Positions 41,875 to 49,669 are shown, numbered from the stretch's first letter. The stretch is DNA of 64,000 nt from Bog-473 sp963779735 (GCA_963779735.1 CAVZZJ010000004.1:310001-374000), one strand, 5' to 3'. Numbers and translations are program-made. The notes: a model not told the origin generated them from the sequence alone.

Positions 41875-41912
41875 GTGTCCCCATACGCCGGGAGGGTGGG
41901 GCAGTTCGGCAC
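41875..41912. repeat. cassette-boundary palindrome (well-formed copy)
   Basis: gtgtccccatacgccggg, agggtggggcag, ttcggcac. Same right arm and tail as the copy at 37265. Lies 29 bases upstream of the small hypothetical gene. Confidence 0.75.
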
Positions 41913-42029
41913 TTCGGTGGCACTTCTTCTCCCGAGTGTCGCCGCGTAGAGCGCTGGTCAGGGGAGGTGCTGGCATCGTCTGGCCGGCCGCGGGCTAACT
42001 GGGACGGCGGGCATCCCCCCCTCGCGTGA

Positions 42030-42878
42030 CTAGTTGCTGTGTTTCTGCTTGTTTTGCTTGAACAGCTTGAGGAGAGGAATGGCTTGAGCCGGATCCAACT
42101 GTTGGAACTGTTGCAACATCTGGGCCTGCTGTTCCGGGGCGAGTCGTAGGAGGGCCGCCTCAAGCTCTTTCGGCCGTGTGACGTCGATTGGCGTCCCATC
42201 GGGAAACGTCGGCTGGGTCGTGGGCGTCGGATCCTTGACAAAATCGGGTGGCAGCGCCGCGAGGAGCGATTCCAGGACCCCGAGCCGATCCTGGACGTCG
42301 GCTACGTCCTCGTAGCACTTCGGACTGACACAGGTGACCTCATAGCCGAACATCTGGAAGTACCAGTCATCACGGCGCTGGAGTACGGCGCGGACCGCCG
42401 GAACGAGCACGTGGTCCGCAAGAGCCGTGTCCTGGGTCTGCACGGTGAACTGACGATCGAACTCGGAATCACCGGTCTTGTGGGCGCGGGGTGGGGGAAT
42501 CCGGATCGTCTTGTGGGGGAAGACCGAGAGCTCGGGCATCGTGGGAAACCAGAGCTGGGCGACCGAGACCCATGATCCCGTGATACCGGTGGTGTACGCG
42601 TTGGCGATCGCAAAGCTGCGCCCGTTCAGGTCGCCGCCGAATGCGCTGTAGAAGCTGGTCACGGTCGCCATGGGTGTACCCGGCCCGCCGGTGTTCATGT
42701 GGACGATGTCGCACGAGGCCCATCTGACGAACTGGTTGAACGGCGACTTGAAAGGCTGGGCACCAAGCGGCTTCCAGCCCACCTCAGATGCGTGCTCGGC
42801 CAGGCCGGGCACCCCGGATCGGGAGTCAGTCTCCGACTGGGTGTCGGCGGCAGGCTTGTTGCGACTGAACAGCCCCAT
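42030..42878 (-). CDS. hypothetical protein
   Basis: 282 residues; ATG at 42878 with aaggag upstream. It begins MGLFSRNKPAADTQSE. A central mixed domain (FVRWASCDIVHMNTGGPGTP, then AQLWFPTMPELSVFPHKTIR) resembles actinobacterial DUF-type proteins with an aromatic-rich binding surface. The C-terminal 80 residues are a long glutamine-rich helix (RLAPEQQAQMLQQFQQLDPA), probably a coiled coil. No enzyme motif. One gene between palindromes at 41875 and 43008. Confidence 0.6.
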   Translation of the reverse strand: MGLFSRNKPAADTQSETDSRSGVPGLAEHASEVGWKPLGAQPFKSPFNQFVRWASCDIVHMNTGGPGTPMATVTSFYSAFGGDLNGRSFAIANAYTTGITGSWVSVAQLWFPTMPELSVFPHKTIRIPPPRAHKTGDSEFDRQFTVQTQDTALADHVLVPAVRAVLQRRDDWYFQMFGYEVTCVSPKCYEDVADVQDRLGVLESLLAALPPDFVKDPTPTTQPTFPDGTPIDVTRPKELEAALLRLAPEQQAQMLQQFQQLDPAQAIPLLKLFKQNKQKHSN

Positions 42879-43007
42879 CGCGACTCCTTTGCTGAGGCGG
42901 TTTCCTGCCGGTGTGGCGAGGGCGGCTCCCAAGATGGTAGCTCGTCCCGTCAGTCAGGAGGCGTGGTGCCAAGGGCCCAACAGCGCGATGTGACTGAGAG
43001 AAACCCC

Positions 43008-43035
43008 CGCCCCACTTCGCCGGGCCGGTGGGACC
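43008..43035. repeat. cassette-boundary palindrome
   Basis: cgccccacttcgccggg, ccggtgggacc. Lies between two divergent hypothetical genes. Confidence 0.6.
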
Positions 43036-43095
43036 CCCCGGGGCGAGGGCTGTCACAGCCGTGTGGCACCGTTCAGACAAGGAAAAGGAGCCCTG

Positions 43096-43383
43096 ATGAC
43101 CGTTACGCGTCGATCGTTGCGTGAACTCGAACGCCTCGCCGCGGCCGCCCGACGTCAATACGACCGGGACGTCCTCAAGCTCCCGATGGGCGTGCAGGTC
43201 AACGTTCCGGCGAGCGAGGCCATTTCGCCGTCCGGCCACCACGGCGACGCCGCGGTCGCCCATTTCGAGCAGGTCCACCGGACGGGCGTGGCGCTGTCCC
43301 AGGTCCTCTCGGACGCCGACGAGATCCTCGCCCAGTCGGACGATGACGAACCGGACGACGAGGACCTGCCGCCAGCCTCATAA
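43096..43383 (+). CDS. hypothetical protein with acidic tail
   Basis: 95 residues, ATG at 43096 after aaaaggag. Predicted helices (TVTRRSLRELERLAAAARRQ and HFEQVHRTGVALSQVLSDAD) are separated by a short linker, and the C-terminus is very acidic (SDDDEPDDEDLPPAS). Possibly a small adaptor or antitoxin-like protein, but no family is recognised. Followed 42 bases later by a membrane-anchored protein gene in the same unit. Confidence 0.6.
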   Translation: MTVTRRSLRELERLAAAARRQYDRDVLKLPMGVQVNVPASEAISPSGHHGDAAVAHFEQVHRTGVALSQVLSDADEILAQSDDDEPDDEDLPPAS

Positions 43384-43425
43384 CCAGGAAGAACATCACT
43401 TGAGCCGAAAAAAAAGAGACGGATC

Positions 43426-44271
43426 ATGTGGGGAATCATCATCAGCATCGCAGCCTTGGTGGTCGCGGGCATCGCCGCGGTCTACGCCAAGCAGTCAGCA
43501 GACGGATCGAGGCGATCAGCCGTCGCCGCCGAGGCAGTCGATCGTCGGGAACGTACGCCTCAGCTGCGGCTCATCCTGGACAACCCGGTCGAGGCGCCCT
43601 GTGATCGAGTGATCTACCGGCTCCGCAACGAGGGACCGCAGGACCTCGACTCAGTGACGGTGTACCGACCGAAGCCCCCGGATCGCATCACCTACCCGAT
43701 AGCCGCGACGGGCAAGACGTCGTGGGTCGACGACGAAGTCGACCTTGGGGCCGTGGCACTGACAAAGGAGGTGAGGTTCACGCTGTGCTGCAGCGCCGCC
43801 GAGGAGTTGCCCGAATTCCTGGTCCGCATCGAGTGTGCAGCGGGCGACGACGCGTGGGTGCTGACCCTTGCGCTGCCCTCTCCTCGCCCCGAGCGAGACC
43901 CGATTGGCCCGGCACCCCACGAGGCGCGAGATGCGCTCCTCGATGCCCGCAAGGCGTTCGAGGAGGTCGGCAACCATGGCGGGGCAGACAAGCGGTTTTT
44001 CCTCGACGAGTCCCGCAAGCACATCCCGCAGGTGTTGGAGGACAATGCCAAGCGCGTCGGCGACCGGGATCTCCAAGAGCGGTTGCGTGCCGTCGCCTCG
44101 ATTTGGAACGAGTGCTGGCGGGAGGCTCCGGTCGCCGAATACGTTCACATGCTCGGTGCGCCACGGGACCCTGCTCGGTCACTGGCCTACGCCACGGTCG
44201 ATCTGGCGGGGCAGCGAGGGCTTGAGGCGACAGAGGCGGCCCTGGCCCGTTTGACCCTGCTGGGGGGATAG
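43426..44271 (+). CDS. hypothetical membrane-anchored protein
   Basis: 281 residues. A single N-terminal helix (WGIIISIAALVVAGIAAVYA, residues 2-21) is followed by a beta-rich domain (TPQLRLILDNPVEAPCDRVI, YRLRNEGPQDLDSVTV) and a helical C-terminal third. The middle part resembles the Ig-like modules attached to single-helix anchors in other actinobacterial unknowns. No catalytic residues recognised. It shares a unit with 43096-43383, closed by the palindrome at 44295. Confidence 0.6.
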   Translation: MWGIIISIAALVVAGIAAVYAKQSADGSRRSAVAAEAVDRRERTPQLRLILDNPVEAPCDRVIYRLRNEGPQDLDSVTVYRPKPPDRITYPIAATGKTSWVDDEVDLGAVALTKEVRFTLCCSAAEELPEFLVRIECAAGDDAWVLTLALPSPRPERDPIGPAPHEARDALLDARKAFEEVGNHGGADKRFFLDESRKHIPQVLEDNAKRVGDRDLQERLRAVASIWNECWREAPVAEYVHMLGAPRDPARSLAYATVDLAGQRGLEATEAALARLTLLGG

Positions 44272-44294
44272 CCCTTTGCAGGCTTGCCTCAGGG

Positions 44295-44324
44295 GTGCCC
44301 CCGATCACCGGGACGGTGGGGCAG
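44295..44324. repeat. cassette-boundary palindrome (well-formed copy)
   Basis: gtgcccccgatcaccggg then acggtggggcag, starting 24 bases after the preceding stop. Confidence 0.75.
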
Positions 44325-44371
44325 TTGGCCCGGCTGGAACCGATGCGTCCATCACTGGCAAGCTCGTTCAC

Positions 44372-44713
44372 ATGGAGCCGATCGACGTCGATGCATTCGA
44401 GGCCCTGGTGGCCGATGCCTTGGCGACAATCCCCGACGAACTAAGGGCGGAGATGGAGAACGTGGCGATCATTATCGACAACGAGAGTCCGCCGGGCTCG
44501 CTCTATGGCCTTTACGAAGGCATCCCCCTAACGAGTCGGGGCCGCTACGCCGGGGTAAGTCCTGATCGAATCACGCTCTTCCTCGCTACGATCTGTCGGT
44601 CCGCCAGCACGACCGAGGAGTTGGCCCGTCGGGTGCGAGTCACATTGCTGCACGAGGTCGGGCACCACTTCGGAATAGGTGAGGCGCGTCTGCGAGAGTT
44701 GGGCTGGTCCTAA
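44372..44713 (+). CDS. zincin-like metallopeptidase family protein
   Basis: 113 residues with the zinc-binding motif HEVGH at residues 94-98 (TLLHEVGHHFGI), preceded by an N-terminal FEALVADALATIPDELRAEM helix. It is the minimal metallopeptidase (DUF1025/Zincin_1) family found next to many actinobacterial genes; the proteolytic substrate is unknown. A single cassette-like unit between palindromes at 44295 and 44751, immediately left of the recombinase. Confidence 0.87.
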   Translation: MEPIDVDAFEALVADALATIPDELRAEMENVAIIIDNESPPGSLYGLYEGIPLTSRGRYAGVSPDRITLFLATICRSASTTEELARRVRVTLLHEVGHHFGIGEARLRELGWS

Positions 44714-44750
44714 GCCCGGCGGTCAGCTTGCCGACCTGATTTTGAACGAC

Positions 44751-44783
44751 GCCCACCGCCCCTTCGCCGGAATCTAACTGGGC
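44751..44783. repeat. cassette-boundary palindrome (degenerate)
   Basis: gcccaccgccccttcgccgg, aatctaactgggc. Lies 37 bases after the metallopeptidase stop and 67 bases before the recombinase start. Confidence 0.5.
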
Positions 44784-44850
44784 TGACTCGCTGCTGTGCA
44801 GTCAATACAAATCGGGTGTTCGCTGTCTTCTTCGACACAAGGAGGAAGGT

Positions 44851-45762
44851 ATGAGCACGATGAAGATGAGCAGGGCAGTCCTGGTGAGCGTCAGCGAGGG
44901 CGATCCCGTCAAGCAGGCCCAGATGGCAGCGGCGGCATTCTTGGCGCGCTACGGCGGTCGAACGCTGGAGACCTACCGCTATGACCTGCGCGCCTTCTTT
45001 CAGTGGTGCGCCGATGTGGGACTGCCCGTGCTCGACGCGAAGCGTCCGCACATCGAACTGTGGCGAGCTGCCAGTGAAGAACGCGGCCTGGCGGCCTCGA
45101 CGATTGACCGGCGTCTGTCGACCATATGCGGCTTCTTACGCTTCGCCCACATCGACGGGCGGATCGCTGCCAACCCAGCTCAGTATGTGCGGCGCCCGAA
45201 GGTCCACCCGAGTGAAGGGCGCGGACTTGACCGGGGCGAACTCGGCACCTTCCTTTTCACCGCCGAGCGTTATGACCGTGACCATGCGGCTCTTGCCGTC
45301 CTGCTAGGACTCAACGGGCTTCGGGTGAGTGAGGCCTGCGCCACTAACGCCGAGGACCTCGGATTCAATCGGGGGCATCGGACCCTGCGCATCATCGGCA
45401 AAGGGAACAAGCCGGCTGTCATTCCCCTAGTTCCACGGGTCGCCAGAACCATAGACCTGACCATCGGTGACCGCTGCGAGGGGCCGATCCTGCACCGCTA
45501 CGACGGCGAGCGTCTCGATCGGCGCACGGCACACCGCTGGGTGCGCTCCATCGGCAAGAGAGCGGGACTTGGGATCGTCCACCCGCACATGCTCCGGGCC
45601 GCCTTCATCATGGCTGCGCTCGATGCCGGTGTCCCCCTACGAGATGTCCAGATAGCCGCCCGGCACGCTGATCCGAGGACCACCACTATCTACGACCGAC
45701 GACGCGAGAACTTCGACCCCCATGCGGCCTACGTTGTCGTCGCGTTCGTGGCAGGCGGTTAG
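44851..45762 (+). CDS. tyrosine recombinase/integrase (XerC/D-like)
   Basis: 303 residues with a complete catalytic set: R158 (NGLRVSE), K184 (GKGNK), H246 and R249 (HPHMLRAAF), H272 (ARHADPRTT) and the nucleophile Y281 (TTIYDRRRE). An N-terminal core-binding domain (about residues 25-115: FLARYGGRTLETYRYDLRAF) precedes it. Strong aaggagg lies before the ATG. The extra helix that defines canonical integron IntI proteins is not evident. It sits in the middle of the palindrome-separated array and is the only recombinase in the window, so it is the prime candidate to act on those sites. Its stop overlaps the convergent neighbour by 4 bases. Confidence 0.93.
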   Translation: MSTMKMSRAVLVSVSEGDPVKQAQMAAAAFLARYGGRTLETYRYDLRAFFQWCADVGLPVLDAKRPHIELWRAASEERGLAASTIDRRLSTICGFLRFAHIDGRIAANPAQYVRRPKVHPSEGRGLDRGELGTFLFTAERYDRDHAALAVLLGLNGLRVSEACATNAEDLGFNRGHRTLRIIGKGNKPAVIPLVPRVARTIDLTIGDRCEGPILHRYDGERLDRRTAHRWVRSIGKRAGLGIVHPHMLRAAFIMAALDAGVPLRDVQIAARHADPRTTTIYDRRRENFDPHAAYVVVAFVAGG

Positions 45763-46265
45763 GAATCCCCGGCCGAGCCCAGCTCGATGCCCCGGCGCTT
45801 CGCTATCGCGGCTACAACGGCTTCAAGCGGTCGCCCTGTCCGATCGGCAGCGACCCGGGTGTAGAGCACCAGGGCGTAGAAGGCGTACTTCCACATGTCG
45901 TCGGGACCCCTCCCGTATGCTTCGTCGAGGAGATCGGGGTAGACGCCGGCCCTGATCATGGCGGCGGCCATCAGGGCGTAGTGGCTCTTGTGCTGCGGTG
46001 ACTTACCACGGAAGTCATACCTCGGGGAGATAGCGGTTGCACATTCCTTCGTACATGATGGGTCGGCCGCTGACGCCCCGGACTCTGCGATGGCCTCTCC
46101 CGCGAGCTCGAGAAGAACCTCGGCTGGGAACGTGTCGTTGCGGGGATGCAGGGCCGCCAGCTGCTCCATGATCGAGTCCAGATCCTGTGGAGCTGTCAGA
46201 CCGAGTAGTCCCAGGCGAGCCGCATTGTCGTGTTTGTCGTCGGTAGGGCCAGCACTGGAAGCCAT
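45759..46265 (-). CDS. hypothetical protein
   Basis: About 168 residues from ATG 46265 (MASSAGPTDDKHDNAARLGL); an in-frame start 9 bases upstream is also possible. Mostly helical (LDSIMEQLAALHPRNDTFPA, YALMAAAMIRAGVYPDLLDE, KYAFYALVLYTRVAADRTG), with a CTKECATA Cys pair in the middle. Convergent with and overlapping the recombinase by 4 bases, so the two share one unit between palindromes. Function unknown. It could be accessory to recombination (speculative). Confidence 0.6.
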   Translation of the reverse strand: MASSAGPTDDKHDNAARLGLLGLTAPQDLDSIMEQLAALHPRNDTFPAEVLLELAGEAIAESGASAADPSCTKECATAISPRYDFRGKSPQHKSHYALMAAAMIRAGVYPDLLDEAYGRGPDDMWKYAFYALVLYTRVAADRTGRPLEAVVAAIAKRRGIELGSAGDS

Positions 46266-46306
46266 CGTCACCAACGTTAGATCGCAGACCGGAGTGCTGG
46301 GGATGG

Positions 46307-46333
46307 CCTCCTCCCGGCGATCTGGGGCACCCC
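46307..46333. repeat. cassette-boundary palindrome
   Basis: cctcctcccggcgatc, tggggcacccc. Core form ccggcg-N4-ggggcac, shared with the copies at 47643, 48475 and 48994. Confidence 0.65.
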
Positions 46334-46362
46334 TGTCCTAGCGGTCGCGGGCAGACCGGTCA

Positions 46363-46683
46363 TCAGCTCTCGTGCTCGTGAGGCTGACGCACTCTAGCTA
46401 TCAACTCGTTCACCGTTCGCTCGGCATTGGCTCGCGTCCAGTCCGCGCAGATACAACCCTCAGCCCCGCTGATCTGACCGTCGTCGGCTATAACGACTGG
46501 TCCGTATGCACCGATCGGGATGTCAAGTTCGTCGCCGGTTTGCAACCACCGACGGCTTGTGTGACCCACAACCCAAGTCCCGTCGGTCCGAGTGACTGAA
46601 GTGATCGCGTCATTCTCGTCTGACCACCAGCTTTGACTCTTCAACCAGGTGTGTGCCAGCTCCAGAGCTTCTTCTATCTCCAC
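46363..46683 (-). CDS. hypothetical protein
   Basis: 106 residues: MEIEEALELAHTWLKSQSWW, then beta-rich DGTWVVGHTSRRWLQTGDEL, PIGAYGPVVIADDGQISGAE and a C-terminal helix (RANAERTVNELIARVRQPHE). It resembles small immunity-like or SMI1-like alpha/beta proteins in layout, but no diagnostic motif is present. A single unit between palindromes at 46307 and 46700. Confidence 0.6.
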   Translation of the reverse strand: MEIEEALELAHTWLKSQSWWSDENDAITSVTRTDGTWVVGHTSRRWLQTGDELDIPIGAYGPVVIADDGQISGAEGCICADWTRANAERTVNELIARVRQPHEHES

Positions 46684-46699
46684 CGTCTGAAGTCTAGAG

Positions 46700-46728
46700 C
46701 CTGACCCGAACCGGCGAAGTGAGGCAGG
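46700..46728. repeat. cassette-boundary palindrome
   Basis: cctgacccgaaccggcg, aagtgaggcagg; 17 bases upstream of the hypothetical gene's start. Confidence 0.6.
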
Positions 46729-46763
46729 TAGTAGTTAGCGTTGTCGACCCTTGTGGCCGATGG

Positions 46764-46943
46764 CTAATCCTCTGGCTCCACCAGGGCCAAGGCATCACTC
46801 ACCGCCCGGGTCGCTCTCTCCCACGAACGCCGCGCTCCCGCTACGTCTTCATTCTCGCGGGGCAGTCGGCTCTCTAACTCGACGAGGGCGCCCTGGGCGT
46901 CGATCAGGAGGTCGGCAAGGCGCTGCTGCTGCTGATCAGTCAT
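46764..46943 (-). CDS. very small hypothetical coiled-coil protein
   Basis: 59 residues: MTDQQQQRLADLLIDAQGAL, then VELESRLPRENEDVAGARRS and WERATRAVSDALALVEPED. It is a charged heptad-like helix with clean codon use. It is the only sensible frame in the interval between palindromes at 46700 and 47014, which argues that it is a real cassette gene. Function unknown. Confidence 0.6.
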   Translation of the reverse strand: MTDQQQQRLADLLIDAQGALVELESRLPRENEDVAGARRSWERATRAVSDALALVEPED

Positions 46944-47013
46944 GGACCGATGGTACGCCTTTGTCCGTACATGCCTCGATGATGTCGGTGCTTCACCGTC
47001 TCAGTCGAGCCGA

Positions 47014-47063
47014 CCGGTCCCACACCCGGCAATGTACGGGGGCACCCTGCCCGGTCCGGTGGG
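47014..47063. repeat. cassette-boundary palindrome (extended copy)
   Basis: ccggtcccacacccggcaat, gtacgggggcaccc, tgcccggtccggtggga. Two overlapping arms, 44 bases beyond the msrA stop. Confidence 0.6.
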
Positions 47064-47106
47064 AGCTCCACCTTGGAACCCACAAGAACCGAGTTGGACC
47101 TCATGT

Positions 47107-47619
47107 CTAGCGAGTCTGAGATGAACGACGAGGAAGCTTCCAACCGGTGCGAACGAAGTGACACGACTCGCCATCTGGATGCTTCTGCAGGTAATCCTGG
47201 TCGTCCTCCTCAGCCGCCCAGAATGAACCTGCAGCGACCACCTCAGTCACGACGTTTCCGGGCCACAGGCCGGATGCATCGACGTCGACGATCGTGTCGA
47301 GGGCAGTGAGTCTCTGCTCTTCACTCGTATAGAAGATGGCCGAACGGACGCTTCGCCCTTGTTCGCTGCCCTGTCGGTTCAACGTCGTCGGATCGTGGAT
47401 CTGGAAGAAGAACTCGAGAAGATCTCGGTATGAAAGGGCGTTGGAGTCATAGATGAGCTCCACCGCCTCGGCATGATCTCCGTGATCGTCGTCGGTAGGA
47501 CTCGGGTTGTTCCCGCCGATCCACCCGACTCGGGTCGAGATCACCCCCGGATGTCGACGTAGCAACTCCTGGACGCCCCAGTAGCACCCACCCGCCAAGA
47601 TTGCCGTGTCTTCGCTCAT
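47107..47619 (-). CDS. msrA: peptide-methionine (S)-S-oxide reductase
   Basis: 170 residues. The catalytic cysteine is C12 in GGCYWGVQELL (family GCFWG). RVGWIGGNNPSP and DHGDHAEAVELIYD follow the usual order. EFFFQIHDPTTLNRQGSEQG and RSAIFYTSEEQ supply the substrate-binding residues. It reduces methionine-S-sulfoxide in oxidised proteins. The ATG at 47619 gives the family start (MSEDTAILAGGCYWG). A single unit; msrA is a recognised cassette cargo in known integrons. Confidence 0.95.
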   Translation of the reverse strand: MSEDTAILAGGCYWGVQELLRRHPGVISTRVGWIGGNNPSPTDDDHGDHAEAVELIYDSNALSYRDLLEFFFQIHDPTTLNRQGSEQGRSVRSAIFYTSEEQRLTALDTIVDVDASGLWPGNVVTEVVAAGSFWAAEEDDQDYLQKHPDGESCHFVRTGWKLPRRSSQTR

Positions 47620-47642
47620 CGATGCCTCCTCCGAGCTAGAGT

Positions 47643-47672
47643 CTCCCACCGTCCCGGCGGTATGGGGCACCC
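47643..47672. repeat. cassette-boundary palindrome
   Basis: ctcccaccgtcccggcgg, tatggggcaccc. Lies between divergent msrA and the MTHFR-like gene, 19 bases before the latter's start. Confidence 0.65.
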
Positions 47673-47690
47673 AGTCCAGATCCAAGTAGT

Positions 47691-48467
47691 GTGTATCGAG
47701 TGACCAGGAAATTCGAGATCCTGTGTGAAATCGAGCCAGCCACACGCCCCGATCTGACGCACGTTCGGCATCAGATTGGGGTGCTCAGTCCCGTCGCTGA
47801 TGCCTTCCTCATACCCGACAACCACATCGGAAGATCCACCGTGTCGAGCATCGCCGTCGCTCATGAGGTGCAGCTCATGGGAGGCCACTCGATTGCGTGC
47901 ATCAATGCCCGCGATCGCAATGTTCTCGGCTTTCATCGAGACCTACTGACCGCCACGGCGTATGGAGTAAGGGAGTTCCTCTTCGTCTACGGTGACCGCC
48001 CAGAGACGGGAACCCGATCGGACGATCTGACGGTCCGATCGATGATTGCCGATGCGCGTCAGTTTGCTCAGCGTCGGGACGTCAGCGACGGGTTCCGGAT
48101 CGGAGTCACGACTGGCCTGCGGCCGATTACGACCTGGAAGCACGAGGCCGACTTCCTGCTCACTCAGGTGACCTTCTCAGCTCCGGATCTAATTCGGTGG
48201 CGCCTATCTCAGGACTTTGCGGGTCCCGTGTACGCGGGCGTTATGGTCCTGCCCAGCGTCTCAATGGCAAGGAAGCTGTCAACCGTGATACCCCAGCTTG
48301 CAGTCCCCGAATCCGTCATTAGGCAAATTGATGGTGATAAAGGAGCTGGCGTGACGATCGCATGTGAGCTGATCGAGCGGATCCGGGAATCTGAGGCTTT
48401 CGACGGTGTGCATCTCATCCCCGTCAATCGCTATCGGGAGATCGCCGCCCGGTTGGAGACGATCTAG
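47691..48467 (+). CDS. methylenetetrahydrofolate reductase-like protein
   Basis: 258 residues with the MTHFR TIM-barrel pattern: FEILCEIEPATRPDLTHVRH at the N-terminus, VQLMGGHSIACINARDRN, TAYGVREFLFVYGDRPETGT (family GI.nilaL.GD.P) and GFRIGVTTGLRPI. The C-terminal part includes FAGPVYAGVMVLPSVSMARK and DGVHLIPVNRYREIA. FAD-binding residues appear conserved, but the protein is shorter than housekeeping MetF (about 290-310 residues). It may act on another folate or C1 substrate. The start is GTG 47691 or 47700. Confidence 0.8.
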   Translation: MYRVTRKFEILCEIEPATRPDLTHVRHQIGVLSPVADAFLIPDNHIGRSTVSSIAVAHEVQLMGGHSIACINARDRNVLGFHRDLLTATAYGVREFLFVYGDRPETGTRSDDLTVRSMIADARQFAQRRDVSDGFRIGVTTGLRPITTWKHEADFLLTQVTFSAPDLIRWRLSQDFAGPVYAGVMVLPSVSMARKLSTVIPQLAVPESVIRQIDGDKGAGVTIACELIERIRESEAFDGVHLIPVNRYREIAARLETI

Positions 48468-48474
48468 GCACAAA

Positions 48475-48494
48475 GCCGGCGATAGGGGGCACCC
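48475..48494. repeat. cassette-boundary palindrome
   Basis: gccggcgatagggggcaccc; 7 bases after the MTHFR-like stop and 26 bases from the convergent DUF427 stop. Confidence 0.65.
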
Positions 48495-48520
48495 AATGGG
48501 TTCCACCGCCAGCGGGTGGG

Positions 48521-48886
48521 TCAGTCTCGAAGCGACTGACCGTCGACTGTCACCTCGGTACGGTCGGGGTAGAAGGACAACATCCCTCTCACTTCGGCGG
48601 CCTGAGCCGTCGGAGTCTCGTAGCTCCAAACGATGCCGTCATGGATCTCTCCGTCGATGTCGAGAGACCAATAGGACGCCTCACCCTTGAACGGACAATT
48701 GGTATGGAACGTCGTGGGCCTCAAGAGATCCATCTGCACGTCGTCTGGCGGCAGGTAATAGCGGGCGGGCAGCCCAGTCTCGTCGAGCTTCATGGCCCGG
48801 TCGGTGGTGGCGAGCAGCCGGCCACCCAGCCGGACTTCCACATGAGCGACGGTTGGGGCGATGCTGATCGTGTGGCCTGGTGTCAT
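48521..48886 (-). CDS. DUF427 domain protein
   Basis: 121 residues that match DUF427 along the full length: VRLGGRLLATTDRAMKLDET, GLPARYYLPPDDVQMDLLRP, TNCPFKGEASYWSLDIDG and IVWSYETPTAQAAEVRGML. This is a small beta-tent-like fold of unknown function, common in actinomycetes. A single gene between palindromes at 48475 and 48994. Confidence 0.92.
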   Translation of the reverse strand: MTPGHTISIAPTVAHVEVRLGGRLLATTDRAMKLDETGLPARYYLPPDDVQMDLLRPTTFHTNCPFKGEASYWSLDIDGEIHDGIVWSYETPTAQAAEVRGMLSFYPDRTEVTVDGQSLRD

Positions 48887-48993
48887 GACGACAGGCTACT
48901 GGTGGGTTACCGCGAACTGCTCCTCACCTGATCTTCCTATCGTCGAAGATCGGACAGCACCAGTCGAGTCAGTTCCTGCTCCAGGTGACGCTC

Positions 48994-49015
48994 TCCCGGC
49001 GCATTGGGGCACCCC
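48994..49015. repeat. cassette-boundary palindrome
   Basis: tcccggcgcattggggcacc then cc; 14 bases from the next stop codon (49029). Confidence 0.65.
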
Positions 49016-49028
49016 GGCGAACTCCTGA

Positions 49029-49247
49029 TCAACGCTGCGAAGCAGGCCGGTCGCTCGGTGGTTCCCAACTGCCAGCCAAGCGGAGATGCATCCATTCACC
49101 CATTTCGAAGTGTCGGACGGATCCATCTGGAAGGGCTACGTCCAATGTTCCACCCGCATGGTTCGTGTATGAGGTTGCTTCGAAGGTCCAGACCTCTCGG
49201 GCATCCCAAAGCAAATGACTTCGATACTCATGGTCTCCATAACCCAA
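49029..49247 (-). CDS. small hypothetical beta-rich protein
   Basis: 72 residues: YRSHLLWDAREVWTFEATSY, TNHAGGTLDVALPDGSVRHF and EMGEWMHLRLAGSWEPPSD. Hydrophobic and charged residues alternate as in a small beta barrel. It is the only coding-like frame between palindromes at 48994 and 49283. Family not recognised. Confidence 0.6.
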   Translation of the reverse strand: MGYGDHEYRSHLLWDAREVWTFEATSYTNHAGGTLDVALPDGSVRHFEMGEWMHLRLAGSWEPPSDRPASQR

Positions 49248-49282
49248 GTCTCTCAGTCAGTATGCATCCCCGTCATACCGAA

Positions 49283-49312
49283 GTGCCCCACCGAACCGGT
49301 GTTCGGGGGCAC
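49283..49312. repeat. cassette-boundary palindrome (best-formed copy)
   Basis: gtgccccaccgaac - cggt - gttcgggggcac. A 12-bp stem with two extrahelical bases (a and c), both on the left arm, and a 4-base loop. This is the clearest view of the element as one foldable hairpin. Confidence 0.85.
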
Positions 49313-49355
49313 TCTGCAACCAACTTGAAACCGACGCCGGTCGCATAATGTTGGG

Positions 49356-49644
49356 ATGAGTTGGAAGACCGGTGTCAAGCGGTCGGCCCTCGCTGTGTGG
49401 GCGATGGTCACTGCCCTGTTCGCGTGTGGTGCTATTTTATGGCGCGATCGCTCTCTATAACCAGTACAGGATCCAAGAGAGTTCCATCGGGCAAGCGGTC
49501 CAAATCGCCAGTAACAATACGAATGATGCCAACATGTACCTCTTTGGTGTCGTCGCCTGCATCGCCGCAGCCGGTCTGTTGATCTGGAACACCGTCTACC
49601 ATTGGAAGGCAGCGGAGCGGCTTGACGACGACCGTACGACATAA
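49356..49644 (+). pseudogene. small two-helix membrane protein, probably frameshifted
   Basis: ATG 49356 opens MSWKTGVKRSALAVWAMVTA and LFACGAIL, then stops at 49458. A +1 frame from about 49435 reads VLFYGAIALYNQYRIQESSI, LFGVVACIAAAGLLIWNTVY and ends ERLDDDRTT at 49644. One indel in the ctattttat stretch would restore a coherent 96-residue two-helix protein. Its last bases overlap the next gene's longest possible start. Confidence 0.5.
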
Positions 49645-49669
49645 CCAGGAATGGAATCTGGACGCGGGG

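Noticed and set aside
41847..41912. N-terminal extension of the gene at 41541-41846
   Set aside because: The extra residues are the translation of the palindromic repeat, so the downstream GTG is the better start.
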